Positions 1 through 10,401 of a DNA stretch of 64,000 nt are shown in pieces. Each line of letters starts with the position of its first letter. Position 1 is the stretch's first letter. Under the pieces are notes generated by a model. That model did not search any database and was not told the DNA's origin. It saw nothing but the letters and a program-made list of their open reading frames with translations. A program made the position numbers and the translations under genes. The DNA comes from Adiantum capillus-veneris (lineage: Eukaryota; Streptophyta; Polypodiopsida; Polypodiales; Pteridaceae). The stretch covers positions 49,798,274 to 49,862,273 of the forward strand of contig CM043942.1 of the NCBI GenBank assembly GCA_014529385.2, written 5' to 3'.

Positions 1-1168
1 AAATGGTAATCAAAATCTTACCAACGCCTTTGATTGGATAAGAAGCATTATTTGCACATGTCACCTTCTTTCCTGTTGGAGCTGCATCCAATGAACAAAA
101 CAAATCCTTCCTTGAAGTAATATGCCTGGATGCACCACTATCAAAGTACCAAATCATTTGTGTCTCGTCAACACTGTAAGCAGAAAAATCTGAACATACT
201 AAGAAAGCATAAGAATCCTGCACAAAGTTTGCAGACTCTTCTTTAGCTGTAGAAGAATCACTAGAAGCTGAAACAACCAAACTTGACTCTTTCTTCTTTT
301 CTTTAGCAATTCGCTTTTTACACTCACTAATGTAGTGACCAGGTTTCTTGCAGTAGTGACATTTACCTTTCTTCTTGGACTTGTCGGAATCACCTTTAGA
401 CTTCTCTGAAGACTGTCCTGCACCAGACTTGGAGTGATGAGCACTCTCTTTACCCTTGTTTTTGTTCTGTACAACAAGAGCATGATCCATACCATCCACC
501 TATAAAGACTTGTTCTTACGTGATTGATCCTCCTACAATACCAAAGCCACTAACTCTTCAAAATGAAGAGGCTCAGGATTAGCTCGTAAAGACAGAGTCA
601 AAGAAGTTTGAAAAGTCAAATAAGATGGTGGTAGTGAATTGAGTGTTTTGGAAACCAAGTCCTTCTCTGGAATCACTTTGTCAATGCTAAGAAATTGCTC
701 TTTAAGATCCTTGATTTTTATAAGATGCTCGACGATATCGTCACCTTCGTCCATCTGTATTTTGTTAAGTTGTTTCTTCAAAAACTCTATTCTGGCAGCG
801 TTTCTTCCTCCAAACATAGCTTGCAGAGTGTCCCAAGCATCCTTAGAAGTTTTGCAAGATCTGATATGTGGTGTGATTGTCCTCTTTATGGTTAAGGCAA
901 TCACAACCATAGCTTGTGCATCTTTAGTATCCCATTTCTTTTGCTCTGGAGTGACTTGTAAGGGTCCTGCACCAACAGCTGCACCAGGACCAGGCGTGGC
1001 AGGTGCAATGCTACCTTGAAGAACTTCATCTCCACATACATAATCCCACAATCTTTTACCAACCAAAATATTTTTGGCCATAAAAGACCAAAGAGAATAG
1101 TTGGTACTATCCAATTTGTCTTCGGATGTAAACGCACCAAAAATCTCTTTCTCCGTAGATTGAGCCAT
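1..1168 (-). pseudogene. E1 copia gag and start of protease
   Basis: The reading frame starts at the ATG ending at 1168 (protein begins MAQSTEKEIFG). It matches the UBN2/copia gag layout: an N-terminal core (LDSTNYSLWSFMAKNIL), a central segment with KDAWDTLQAMF and FLKKQLNKIQMDEGD, then a CCHC zinc knuckle (CHYCKKPGHYISEC, about 305-360) and the protease signature WYFDSGASRHIT (about 130-165), whose Asp is the expected catalytic residue. Two in-frame TAG codons, at 533-535 and 500-502, break the frame between the gag core and the knuckle. Both sit where CAG (Gln) is plausible, so single C-to-T changes could explain them. The frame runs off the left edge. No function is expected from this copy. 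Confidence 0.88.
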
Positions 1169-1553
1169 ACTGTGGATGCACACAAGAGAGCAAAAGAACC
1201 TCCAAGAGATTCACAAATCTCCTCTCCAATGCAAGAAAAACTCTACACAAAATCTCAGCACAAAGCTAAGACAAGCTGCGTCCCAAAAGAACTGTTTACT
1301 TGAAGAAAATTTGTCAAAAAGCACACCCTCTTGATCTAAATGCCTCCGAAAAGTAACTTCTGCTACGCTGCTCAGAACAAAATTCTGAGGGCTCGAACGG
1401 CTTCAAAAGGGGGGTAAAACCTCAGGTCGCCTTTTGAGAATACTCCCGGAACGTCGAGGATGCTCCCACGAGCAAATTTTCCGAAAACTGCCTGAAAACT
1501 GCGATTGCGCGCGCGGACGCAAAAACGCAAGTAGAGGCCCTGGAAATCACCTT

Positions 1554-1565
1554 GCTCTGATACCA
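1554..1565 (-). promoter_or_regulatory. E1 primer binding site (tRNA-iMet)
   Basis: On the minus strand the sequence is TGGTATCAGAGC, the standard plant copia primer binding site complementary to the 3' end of initiator tRNA-Met. It lies two bases downstream of the 5' LTR and primes minus-strand cDNA synthesis. Confidence 0.9.
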
Positions 1566-1567
1566 AT

Positions 1568-1830
1568 TGTTGAAGATGATGAAACAGGAAACAGAAGGAA
1601 GATAGCAACTCAGAGTAGGAAGAAGATGGAGAAGGAGAAGACACAGAGCTTGCGTACGAGATCTCTGTAGTCTATCTCTCTGTATTAGAATAATAGAGTA
1701 TTTACAAACTCAGAGCTACAAAGCTTATATGAGACCCTAAGAGATAAGGTGTCCTTTCACACCGGATGTCCAGGGGGAAAAACTCAGTGGGACAAAAGTG
1801 CCCCTGGTGAAGCGCGTATACACACTAACA
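1568..1830 (-). repeat. E1 5' LTR (263 bp)
   Basis: The segment begins TGTTGAAG and ends CACTAACA, so it has TG...CA ends and a short TGTT/AACA inverted repeat. It lies two bases from the primer binding site. No second copy is in the window, so the outer boundary rests on the terminal motif alone. Confidence 0.75.
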
Positions 1831-1835
1831 CTACT

Positions 1836-2238
1836 ACATGTCTACAATTTTATGTGTGGCTGTTGTGGAAAACGTAGAATACAACCAACCAAAGATATTA
1901 TGAATGCAATCTTCTTTGTGTTGTAGAGGTTATATTATTCTAGGAATCAACTCTCCTAACTTGCATGTACAGATTCTTTCAAATTTGTAGATTAAAAGAA
2001 CCCTAATTTTTCTCTTGTGGAAAATCAAGATAACCAAGTTTGCAACCTAACAATAGCTACGACAGTAATTGTACACAAGAAACCTAAATTTCTTCTAAAG
2101 AGATATTAGACCTTGGATATTAATAGTGTTTTTGGACAGAAATTTTAAAAGACAATCCATGTTTTTTGAAGTTACTAATTTTAACTATACTGCCTATTAT
2201 ATTGTCAATATTTATATTATGAGTTGAAAAAGTCATAG
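1836..2238. other. AT-rich spacer between E1 and E2
   Basis: About 400 bp of AT-rich sequence lies between the end of E1 and the start of E2. I see no ORF, RNA gene or repeat family member in it. The last bases (CATAG, 2234-2238) contain the ATAG that also follows E2 on its right. Confidence 0.5.
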
Positions 2239-4313
2239 TGAGGGCGAGCTTTTTGAAATGGGGCCTCTAAACCCAAACCAATGGGCCTACCCTCACAAAA
2301 TGTTCGTAAAGAGGTACGCACACTACTTGGGGCGCCACCTTCTTTTGGGAGTGGAGAAGGAAACCAATCAAAATAACACTTGCACTCACCCACTCAAGCA
2401 ACACACTGTGAAAACCCCCTTACTCTATATACACTTTGGACACTTGAACACCATCAACGATTATGCAACCCAATGCCGTGCATCAAAATGAAATATGCAA
2501 TTTGTGGAATAGCATTCACCTTCTCCCCATAAGAATACCCATAATACATCCAAACTCTTCCTCTCTCAAGCACTCATCAAAAAATCATGCGCACAAGACT
2601 TGCCTCTCAAACACACAAGAGAATCACTTACATCAAACTAACACACTTTTCATAGAGAGCTCATCTCCATCTATGCAATGCCGTGACACAAATAAAATCA
2701 CCATGAGAGGTAGCCACATGCATATGTAATGAAGCAAAAGAGAGTTGGAGTGAGAAATTTCTTTAGACCAATTGAATAAGTGTGGAGAAACAAACCAATG
2801 GTAAATTGAGAATAAAACACTTACTTGATTTCTCTCACACCTTTTAAGGGGAGGACAGACGCTGGCTAGCCATCACGAATTGCGACACTTGAAAGTTTTG
2901 AAGATGATTTCATGATCATTAACATAACCATGAGAGAGATCATGATGTATTTACAAGTTATTGAGGTGCTACAAATGATTTATTGGGTTGATGGAGTAAG
3001 AGATTGTAGAATGGAAAGAGTGGAGAATAGAGTTTGCACTTCCTCCAAAGAGGAGGGTTAGGAGGGAGGATGTGAAAGAGGGAGAGTTGGGGTTTTCTCT
3101 ACTATTGATCAAGAAACAACATGAAGTTGAAAATATAGGTGTGTGTCCTTGAGTCTCTCCAAGGGGGGCTATTTATAGTTGTGTAGGAGTGGGATTATGC
3201 TACACTTAATTAGAGTAAGTGATTAGACCTAATTAAGTGTCCTTTGACCACTCATTGAATATTGGACATAAAAGGGACTATTTATTCACCAAAAATATCA
3301 TTTTAGACCATGAAGGCTCCATAGGGGTGCATAATGTAGGTGGGCCCCACCATGAGGCCCTACGGGTGGCTCCTGCGGGGTATCTCAACTTGTTTGTCTT
3401 GGCATTTAGAAAGCATCTTTAGGTTGGTCCCATCACATGCAAGTGACCTTGAACACTCATTGCTCTTCTAGAAGATGAGTAGGAGAAAAATAAGATCTCA
3501 CCCTCTTGATTTACTTGATTTACAGTTCCCTTTTGCTGCGAATCTGACAGATTTACACTATTTTGACCATAACTTTTTACCTGTAGCTCGGAACAACACG
3601 CTTCAAAAGGCAAAATTGGCCTTCTCAACATGTTTGATATGAATTTGGACTATTCTTCACGCCCATGCACCAAGGAATTCGGTTTGGAAGGTCCACACTA
3701 GGATAGGGAACCTTTTGCTTCCAAGTCTTCTTGTATGGGCCCTTTGCTTGTATACATCCAAGGGGAATCATGCTTTTTCAAAAGGCTATGATGCTTAAAC
3801 AAATAGAGGAGGGCCCAATATTATTTTCTTGTGAAAAGAATATACAATTGGAGTCTTTTTGAAAGGAGAGAAACTATATGTATATTCTTAAGAGATATTG
3901 GGCCACCTATGTAGGGGGCATAGAAGACTTGTAGAGAGGGACCATAATCTTTGGTAAAGACAAGTGGAGAGTTGATTTCCATGGGAATTTATCTATATGG
4001 GGTGGAAGATGGATATATTATTTTTCTACTACTAATTCACAAGAGGTAAGAAAGTTTGGGGGTATATAGTTGGTTATTGTATGCTTATTCTATTTACAAA
4101 GCAAAAAAGAAAAGGGTGGTAATATAAATATATGACTAAGGTGACATTTTTGGGAAGAGTATAATGTATGTGTCACCACAAAGGTTAAACGAAGAGGGGG
4201 AATTTACTCTAGATAACTTAATAACGTAGAAAAATATATACACATATGAGGAAGAGGACGTTGAGTAGGCTGACAAATGCTGCAAAAAGATGGTTACCAT
4301 TTTATGCCACTCA
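2239..4313 (-). repeat. E2 3' LTR, full length (2075 bp)
   Basis: This is the complete LTR, beginning TGAGGGCGAG and ending ATGCCACTCA on the plus strand. It aligns with 10402-11526 over both ends (by eye about 98-99 % identical), but includes 949 bp (about 3234-4182) absent from the other copy. The internal ORFs in this stretch are short and are duplicated with the LTR, so I do not call them as genes. Confidence 0.9.
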
Positions 4314-4333
4314 TATTAGCCCTCCCCCAAGCC
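4314..4333 (-). promoter_or_regulatory. E2 polypurine tract
   Basis: The minus strand reads GGCTTGGGGGAGGGCTAATA directly upstream of the 3' LTR, a purine-rich block in the place where plus-strand DNA synthesis is primed. Its position fixes the inner edge of the 3' LTR. A T-rich stretch (4370-4421) lies nearby and holds no gene. Confidence 0.75.
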
Positions 4334-4475
4334 TAGAGACATTCATATCTTTAGGAGGACGGTGTTGCTTCTTTTTCTTCTTTTTTTTTGTCATTTTTCC
4401 TTTTCCACTTTTTTTTTTTTCAATAGGAGGAGTGTCATGCACTCTTTTACTCCATTAGACTTGCTTTTCATTACC

Positions 4476-6893
4476 TCATTCCCATAAATCGGAGATGGGA
4501 GGGTTGCCTTGGGTATGTTCAGATTCCAAGGCTGGTTCTTCTTTGCACATCAAAGCTTTAAAAATAGGTGAAGCATTTGCCAAGCCGAAGGGAGCCATGT
4601 CAATTTGGAACTTAGACGATGTAGGCAGATGACTGCCTATCAACGGATTGATACATTGAAAGTAGGGCTTTAATCTCCATCCATTGACTCTGGTCTTGTG
4701 GAGTTTTCTTGATAAATCTGCTAATCTATAACTACCATTCCCAAACTTTGTTTTTATCATGAAAGGTCCCTCCCATCTTTGTAAAAACTTTTTGTCAAGT
4801 CGAGTATCAAGTCGGTTATCATAGCAAAGAACCAACATACCTTCCTTCAATCCTTTCCCCTTGAGCTTCTTGTTGATTTTATCCCTTTGGCTTGTCGCTT
4901 TGGTGATGTAGTGATCAATGGACTCTTCTCTATCTAGCTCAAGTCGTTGGAGATCTAAGATCCTTTCATGTAGAACCTCTTTAGGTTTTTTTTCCACTCT
5001 TGAAAGAATGCGCAAGCTTGAGAGCTCTACCTCAATGGGGAGAAGTGCCTCCTGTCCATAAACTAGATGAAAAGGGGTGAATTGGGTAGATACCTTGAAA
5101 GATGTCCTATACGCCCAAAGAGCAGCCGTCAAATGGCGATCCCAATCATTAGGCCGGTCCACAACCTGCTTAGAAATGATCTTACATATCATTCCATTCA
5201 CTTTTTCCACCAATCCATTGCATTGAGGATAGTAGGGTGTGGAATGCAGGTGTTTCACTTTTAACCTCCTCAAGAGATCATTCAGAAGGTCAGCCCTAAA
5301 ACCCGGGCCTCGATCTGATAAGATTTCTAGGGGTGTTCCAAACCTACTACAAATATGATCAAAAATAAACTTTGATACCTCTTCAGATGTGATTCGGGTT
5401 GTGCTTGTTGCTTCCGCCCATCGTGTCATGTAGTCAACACCCATGATGATGAAAACCTTCCCTGTAGAAGTACGAGGTAGGGGACCTATTGCATCCACAC
5501 CCCACTTTTCAAAAGGGCCATTAGATATTATTGGGACTCGAGGCTCATATGTTAGTCGTCTATCCCAAGCAATTTGGCATGGCTTACATGCCTTACACCA
5601 ATATTGGACATCACGATGTAAGCTCGGCCAAATAAACCCTGCTTGTAAAATCTTCCTACTTGTAATATCTTGAGAAAAGTGACCACCACAGACATCATCA
5701 TGACATGAAAGAAGAATTTTCTCTATCTCTTGCACACCTGGTACTCTCCTCAAGACCAAATCTTTCCCTTTCTGATATAAATCATCCCCGATCAACTGGT
5801 AAGGTGTGGCCTTCTTAACTAGTCTATGTCTTTGCACCTTGTCTAAGTGTTTGGGACACTCACCTGCTTGTAGAAAGAAGATAATGTCTTTTAGCTCCTC
5901 TTGACCTTGATATTTGGGTTCATATAGTTTCACACCTCCTACCGCCATTTGAAGCTTTTCATTTGCGAGTAAGTCTGCTTCCTTGTTATGAGTTCTCACA
6001 ATGTGTTGTACCTGTGTTGCTTTAAAACCCTTCATCAAAGCTCTTACACTACTAAGCCACTCAAACAATGTACGATTCTTGCACCTCCAAGTCCCTTGGA
6101 TTTGCCTGACCACTAGCAAAGAATCACCTTTTATAATAAGTCTTTGTATGCCTAATTCTTTGCATTCTTTTAACCCAAGGGTTAGAGCAGCATACTCAGC
6201 CTCATTGTTAGAGTGAACACTGGGTAGAGTTATACCTTTTCTAACCATTCCCTCCTTTTGTGGGTTCAAAATGATGATTCCCCCTGCTGCTTTGTCTTGT
6301 TGGCGTTGATAAGCTCCGTCAAAGCATAAAGTATGGACATTATCAATCTCCTTCACTTTGAACTGTTTTGAGCCTTCCTCTCTTTGTAGTCGTGATCCTT
6401 CCCTTTCTCTCACTTTGTAGGTGAGAATGTCTGCAAGTCCTGCTCTTGTGCTATCTTCTACAAGGAAAGTGTATTCAAATTCTTGGAGTTCAAGCACCCA
6501 CTTTTCTATTCTAGATGAGAGGCTCATGTGTTGTACTACATATGGTAGATTGTGCTCTAAGGTGAGAAAAACAAATGGCACAGGGAGAAGATACGATCGA
6601 AACTTCCTTACCGCAAACAAGATTGCAAAGACCACTTTCTCCATTTCAGTGTATCCCTTCTCGGCCGGAGTCATCACCTTGCTTGCAAAATAGATCGGCC
6701 TCATGTATGATGTTTTAGGATCTTTTTGCATCAAAACAACACCAATTGCTTCGAAACCTACACTTGGAGTGACATAGTAGGTCTCCTTTGGATCTGGTGG
6801 CATTAGGATTGGGAGAGAGCTAAGAATGCCCTTCACTTCCTCAAAACATTTTGCATGTTCCCTCCCCCATTCAAATGTAGATTGGCTTGCCAA
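4476..6893 (-). CDS. E2 pol C-terminal part: RNase H, second RNase H, integrase
   Basis: This 805-residue open frame carries the C-terminal half of pol. Residues about 1-160 are the Ty3-type RNase H tethered to RT (YFASKVMTPAEKGYTEMEK). A second, RNase H1-like domain starts near residue 190 (CFDGAY, NNEAEYAALTLGL, GDSLLVV, HNKEADLLANE supply the acidic residues). Integrase follows: a zinc-binding region near 395-440, then D-D-E in WGVDAIGPL (about 463), LSDRGPGF (about 527) and NGLVEKVNG (about 560). The last 50 or so residues look like drift past the normal end. Compared with relatives, the start has lost about 15-25 residues at the RT/RNase H joint and is out of frame with the upstream half, so it would not be made as one polyprotein. 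Confidence 0.9.
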   Translation of the reverse strand: MASQSTFEWGREHAKCFEEVKGILSSLPILMPPDPKETYYVTPSVGFEAIGVVLMQKDPKTSYMRPIYFASKVMTPAEKGYTEMEKVVFAILFAVRKFRSYLLPVPFVFLTLEHNLPYVVQHMSLSSRIEKWVLELQEFEYTFLVEDSTRAGLADILTYKVREREGSRLQREEGSKQFKVKEIDNVHTLCFDGAYQRQQDKAAGGIIILNPQKEGMVRKGITLPSVHSNNEAEYAALTLGLKECKELGIQRLIIKGDSLLVVRQIQGTWRCKNRTLFEWLSSVRALMKGFKATQVQHIVRTHNKEADLLANEKLQMAVGGVKLYEPKYQGQEELKDIIFFLQAGECPKHLDKVQRHRLVKKATPYQLIGDDLYQKGKDLVLRRVPGVQEIEKILLSCHDDVCGGHFSQDITSRKILQAGFIWPSLHRDVQYWCKACKPCQIAWDRRLTYEPRVPIISNGPFEKWGVDAIGPLPRTSTGKVFIIMGVDYMTRWAEATSTTRITSEEVSKFIFDHICSRFGTPLEILSDRGPGFRADLLNDLLRRLKVKHLHSTPYYPQCNGLVEKVNGMICKIISKQVVDRPNDWDRHLTAALWAYRTSFKVSTQFTPFHLVYGQEALLPIEVELSSLRILSRVEKKPKEVLHERILDLQRLELDREESIDHYITKATSQRDKINKKLKGKGLKEGMLVLCYDNRLDTRLDKKFLQRWEGPFMIKTKFGNGSYRLADLSRKLHKTRVNGWRLKPYFQCINPLIGSHLPTSSKFQIDMAPFGLANASPIFKALMCKEEPALESEHTQGNPPISDLWE

Positions 6894-6894
6894 C

Positions 6895-9018
6895 CTATAT
6901 GTACCTCACTTTGTGGTTGAAGGTCATTAGCTCCTTAGTTGTTGTTGGTGGAGATAATGACAAAAGGGCCTCTACTTTAGAGGGATCCACTTGAATTCCT
7001 TGTGAAAAAACCACATGGCCTAGCAAAACCACCTGAGATTCACCGATATGACACTTCTCTGGGTTGAGTTGTCCCCCAAATTGATGGAGCCTCTTAAGAC
7101 CCTCTTCAACCTTTTGGCAGTGAAGTGATCTACAACTATAAATACAGAAATCATCCATAAAGACTCTTATAGATTTTCCAAAGAATGGTTGAAATACAAA
7201 TATTGTGAATCTCATGAAGGTGCTAGGAGCATTGGTGAGCCCAAAAGGCATTACTCTGAATGCAAAACATCCCCAAGGTGTGATGAAGGTGGTTTTTGGT
7301 TGGTCCTCTTCTGCTATTCTAATTTGAAAATATCCTGAATACCCATCACACACAGTGTAGCATTCGTGACCTGCTACTTCATTCAAAATTTCATCTTGGA
7401 AAGGGAGAGGGAAGTGGTCCCTCTTTGTCGCAGCATTGAGGGGTTTGTAATCCACGCAGACCCTCCACTTACCATTCTTCTTGGGAGTGACTACAATAGG
7501 TGATACCCATTCGGAGTTGGATACTGGATAGATGAAGCCAGCCTTCAAGAGTCGATTCACTTCTTGTAGGAGAGCCTTTTGTTGCACAGATCCTAGTCGC
7601 CTTAACTTTTGAGCCACGGGTTTGGTCCCTGGTTTCAATTCAATTCGATGCTCTATTATATCCACACCTCTTATTTGTGAGTAGTCAGTGATAAACAAAT
7701 TGGGATACTTCCTTAACATATTGATGTAGGACCTCTTCTCCTCACAAGTAAGATCTTTTTCAAGCATCTTCTCAAATCCTTCTTCAAGGTGGTGGCATCT
7801 TTCATCCCCTCGTGTGTGATTGTATGTTGGCTTTTCTTCTACTGGAACATCTTGAGTGTTGGCGTTGAATACAATTCCCATTACCTCCAAAGAAGACTCC
7901 TCTTCACTGGTTGATGCATTGGTTGATGCTTCCTCATCACTTGAGTAAGGACTCTCCTCCTCGCTCTCTTCATCTACCGTGGTTTCATAGTTGATATCTA
8001 GTTGCTTTCCTTCTCGCCAATCATACACCACCGGTTGACCCTTCTTAAGAATCAAACGACCACTTCCCCATTTTTGATCTGCATTCACAGCAATGAGCCA
8101 AGGCCTCCCTAGGATGATGGGATAGCCCTCCCCCTTAGCTGGCATGACATACATATCCACTCGTGCATCTATGTTACATATAGAGACTTTTACATTTTCA
8201 ATGATCCCCAAACACTTCACACTTGAGTTGTTGGCTAGCCTAGCTTGACAATTAGAGGACTTTGTAATTTCAAGCCCTAACCTGTTCATTGATTTTTCCG
8301 TGATCACACACATTTGAGCTCCACCATCAACATATACATTAGACACCTTTTTACCCCTTATGTAAGCATCCACAATGGGTTCCACATCTTTTTGTAGCTT
8401 TGAGGCCACAACCTTAATGGAAAGATTTGCTTTCTTTTTTGGAATTCTTGTACTTACCAACTTTGGCCATTGCCTTCTTACTTTGGCTGATAGGTGTAGA
8501 AGCTGAGGCCATGAAATGTTTGGCTTTTGTGTTTGTAAATCCTTCAGGATGTTGTAGGGCTCTAGCTCCTTTCCCAATGGGAAGTCTTTGATACCAATTT
8601 CCCTTCGCCTTGATCTTTTCTTCCTGCTACTTTCAGCTTCTTCCATCTTTGACTTCTTCTTCTTGTCCCTTCTGGCTGAATTTGTTCCTTCACTTCTCAT
8701 GTCTTCATCCTTATCATGTGCTCTTGTGCGTTTTTCTGCCGGCATAACATCAAAGTTTAGAGTATGCTCATCTATTACCTCTTCTAGCTTGATGATGTTG
8801 ACTCCTCTTTCTTCCTCCTCATGTGGGACGGGAGGTATATTTGCTGGTGGTGGTGGTCGACGAAGGATTTGTGGGCCTTGAGCTTGTTCTTGCTGCACAG
8901 TGAGAGGAGGCGGTCTGGGGGGATATATGTCTCCCGGAAGTCGCCTTGGATGTGGACAATTGTACATGCCATGGTCCATTTCATTGCAATTCCAACATCG
9001 CAACTCTTGAGCTTGTCT
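6895..9018 (-). CDS. E2 pol N-terminal part: zinc knuckle, protease, reverse transcriptase
   Basis: The frame continues directly from gag after a single TGA at 9019-9021 (a CGA-to-TGA change is the simplest cause). It opens with a CCHC knuckle (CWNCNEMDHGMYNC), a Pro-rich and charged linker, the protease motif YVDGGAQMCVI near residue 223 (DGGA in place of the common DSGA/DTGA) and ILGRPWL. RT follows, with TPKKNGKWRVCVDYKPLN, MPFGLTNAPSTFMRF and the catalytic FMDD near residue 612. The frame ends at 6895, just after the RT connection region, where sequence expected before RNase H is missing. Confidence 0.9.
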   Translation of the reverse strand, partial: RQAQELRCWNCNEMDHGMYNCPHPRRLPGDIYPPRPPPLTVQQEQAQGPQILRRPPPPANIPPVPHEEEERGVNIIKLEEVIDEHTLNFDVMPAEKRTRAHDKDEDMRSEGTNSARRDKKKKSKMEEAESSRKKRSRRREIGIKDFPLGKELEPYNILKDLQTQKPNISWPQLLHLSAKVRRQWPKLVSTRIPKKKANLSIKVVASKLQKDVEPIVDAYIRGKKVSNVYVDGGAQMCVITEKSMNRLGLEITKSSNCQARLANNSSVKCLGIIENVKVSICNIDARVDMYVMPAKGEGYPIILGRPWLIAVNADQKWGSGRLILKKGQPVVYDWREGKQLDINYETTVDEESEEESPYSSDEEASTNASTSEEESSLEVMGIVFNANTQDVPVEEKPTYNHTRGDERCHHLEEGFEKMLEKDLTCEEKRSYINMLRKYPNLFITDYSQIRGVDIIEHRIELKPGTKPVAQKLRRLGSVQQKALLQEVNRLLKAGFIYPVSNSEWVSPIVVTPKKNGKWRVCVDYKPLNAATKRDHFPLPFQDEILNEVAGHECYTVCDGYSGYFQIRIAEEDQPKTTFITPWGCFAFRVMPFGLTNAPSTFMRFTIFVFQPFFGKSIRVFMDDFCIYSCRSLHCQKVEEGLKRLHQFGGQLNPEKCHIGESQVVLLGHVVFSQGIQVDPSKVEALLSLSPPTTTKELMTFNHKVRYI

Positions 9019-9750
9019 TCATTGATTGCGATTCCCTTCTCTTGGTTGTCGTTGTTGAGGTAGGCCTTGTACTAGATTCGGAGTGAGGTTCTCAAGCTGT
9101 TGAGTCAGCCTTTGTAAAGCCTCTTGTTGAGAGTTATCTCCTATTTGTGAAGATTGTGCAAGAGGGGCCCTAATTGGTGCTTCCATGGTTTGTGAAGACT
9201 CCCTCTCACTCACTTCATTTAAACCCCTTGCTCTATGTGCTTGGAAGTGTAGTTTTCTAAACTTGATGATGGCTACCTCACGTGCTTCTTCGAAGGTGGA
9301 TGGGAATTTTAGCTCTACTTTAGCCTTTAAAAGTGGATACAAGCCAACCATGAATCTCTCTTTTTTTAGAAAGTTAGGTGCACCACCATGATTTTCTAAT
9401 GTAGCCTCCCACCTACCCCATAGATTGACAAAGGTTGCTTCATAAGAGGGATAGTCTTCAAGTGATACCTGCTTATGTCCAATAAGACATTTCCATAGTC
9501 CTTCAGAAGTATCACCTTGCCCGAACTTGGAGAGGAAGATTGCTCGCAGTCTCTCCCAATTGGACTTGATTTGGGGTTTCAAGGTCTCATACCATGCTTT
9601 AGCTTCTGCTTTTAGAACCAACGGGAAGGCTCGTAGCTTTACTTCCTCTTCATCTCTCCTGGATATGAGATGTGCCATCTCCAAGTTGTCAAGAAACTCT
9701 TGCGCATCTTCCCCACTTCTTGCATAGAACGTGGGAAAAGAACTTGACAT
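9019..9750 (-). CDS. E2 gag (capsid)
   Basis: This open frame of 243 residues starts MSSSFPTFYARSGEDAQEFL and has the plant retrotransposon gag core: LRAFPLVLKAEAKAWYETL, IKSNWERLRAIFLSKFG, and LWGRWEATLENHG followed by ERFMVGLYPLLKAKVELKFP. It forms the virus-like particle. The zinc knuckle lies after the stop, in the next segment of the same frame, so the TGA probably truncates a gag that once included the knuckle. Gag and pol are in one frame; I see no sign of a programmed frameshift. Confidence 0.9.
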   Translation of the reverse strand: MSSSFPTFYARSGEDAQEFLDNLEMAHLISRRDEEEVKLRAFPLVLKAEAKAWYETLKPQIKSNWERLRAIFLSKFGQGDTSEGLWKCLIGHKQVSLEDYPSYEATFVNLWGRWEATLENHGGAPNFLKKERFMVGLYPLLKAKVELKFPSTFEEAREVAIIKFRKLHFQAHRARGLNEVSERESSQTMEAPIRAPLAQSSQIGDNSQQEALQRLTQQLENLTPNLVQGLPQQRQPREGNRNQ

Positions 9751-9842
9751 TTTGTTTAGACTTTTTGAAATCTCTTTTTTTTAAAAGAAACTTTTCTCTT
9801 ACGGCCCGCACAAGATTATTAACACTATAAATCTGATTACAT

Positions 9843-10049
9843 TTAATTGAAGATGTACACATCCATTGTTAATTCATACTTTATCATAGGTAGAATAAAT
9901 GGATTAATTGAAGCATTGATTTCATTGAGGCGAGTGGATCCAAACATCCTCCTTATGATAGATTGAAACCTAAACTTAGTTGCAATGATTATATGAATGG
10001 ATTGCCGAGCAATAGGCTTAAAAGGTTCATTGTTTTGATCATGATTCAT
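9843..10049 (-). CDS. E2 leader ORF b (68 aa, unrecognised, conserved in E9)
   Basis: This 68-residue ORF starts with ATG (MNHDQNN) in the leader between LTR and gag, on the coding strand. I do not recognise the family. It is about half identical to a product at 50769-50980 in E9; shared blocks include ATKFRFQ versus STKLQFQ, and SINPFILPMI, identical in both. In that 10-residue block 7 codons differ between copies and all differences are silent, which suggests selection on the protein. It also resembles leader ORF a (RLNEI, ILP-I-Y, DV), so a and b look like an old tandem duplication. Ogre-type elements are known to carry an extra ORF1 ahead of gag; this could be a small relative or remnant. 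Confidence 0.6.
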   Translation of the reverse strand: MNHDQNNEPFKPIARQSIHIIIATKFRFQSIIRRMFGSTRLNEINASINPFILPMIKYELTMDVYIFN

Positions 10050-10132
10050 GTGCTACTCCTCGTTGTTGGTTTGAAGACCTCGTTCCTTCATATGGCCCTT
10101 GAGCACCCCTTCACCACTCCTTGTTCCTGCCT

Positions 10133-10347
10133 TCAAAACAAAATGAAAACGTGAACATCAAAAGAAGTTCCATAATTGATGATTGGAAGTATAATTGGAT
10201 TGGGTGATGCCAGTATTTCTCTAAGTCTTTCTGCACCAAACATAAAACAATGCGTTGCTGGAAAAAGACTTCTCTATCTATGTCAATATTTACTCTAATG
10301 TGTTGTGCAAAATGAAATGGATAGATGGGAACTCCATTGTTCATCAC
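10133..10347 (-). CDS. E2 leader ORF a (frameshifted, unrecognised, conserved in E9)
   Basis: The ORF opens MNNGVPIYPFHF (ATG at 10342-10344) and reads through FFQQRIV. It then shifts frame near 10245, after which FGAERLREILASPNPIILP, SFDVHVFILF and a TGA at 10133-10135 follow. The E9 counterpart (50978 to about 51190) reads the same order without the shift, including FGPERLNEIL, PIILP, SFDV and the same TGA end. Most codon differences between the two are silent. It lies about 80 bases before ORF b. The function is unknown. Confidence 0.5.
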
Positions 10348-10380
10348 TAAAAAATTTGAAGGTAACTTGGAAATATGTTC

Positions 10381-10396
10381 CTCAGTGGGGGCACCA
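10381..10396 (-). promoter_or_regulatory. E2 candidate primer binding site
   Basis: The minus strand reads TGGTGCCCCCACTGAG five bases inside the 5' LTR. The TGG start (pairing with a tRNA CCA end) and position fit a primer binding site. I cannot assign the tRNA. Confidence 0.5.
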
Positions 10397-10401
10397 CTTT
10401 A

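Larger units (their letters stand above)
1..1830 (-). mobile_element. E1: Ty1/copia retrotransposon, 5' part (truncated by window edge)
   Basis: This is the 5' end of a minus-strand copia element. Reading leftward there is an LTR, a tRNA-iMet primer binding site, a copia-type gag and the start of the protease; integrase, RT and the 3' LTR would lie left of the window. The order LTR, PBS, gag, protease and the gag and protease signatures define the class. The right flank CTACT (1831-1835) is the candidate target-site duplication, but its partner is outside the window. Confidence 0.9.
9751..10401 (-). other. E2 leader region between 5' LTR and gag
   Basis: The 650 bp leader holds the candidate primer binding site and the two small ORFs described separately. 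A homologous leader is present in E9 (about 50770-51200), matching beyond the ORFs only weakly. No gag sequence occurs here. Confidence 0.6.

Noticed and set aside
2258-2729. Small ORFs at 2258-2491 and 2463-2729 that recur at 10325-10892
   Set aside because: They lie inside the E2 LTRs and are duplicated only because the LTR is; no sign of coding constraint.
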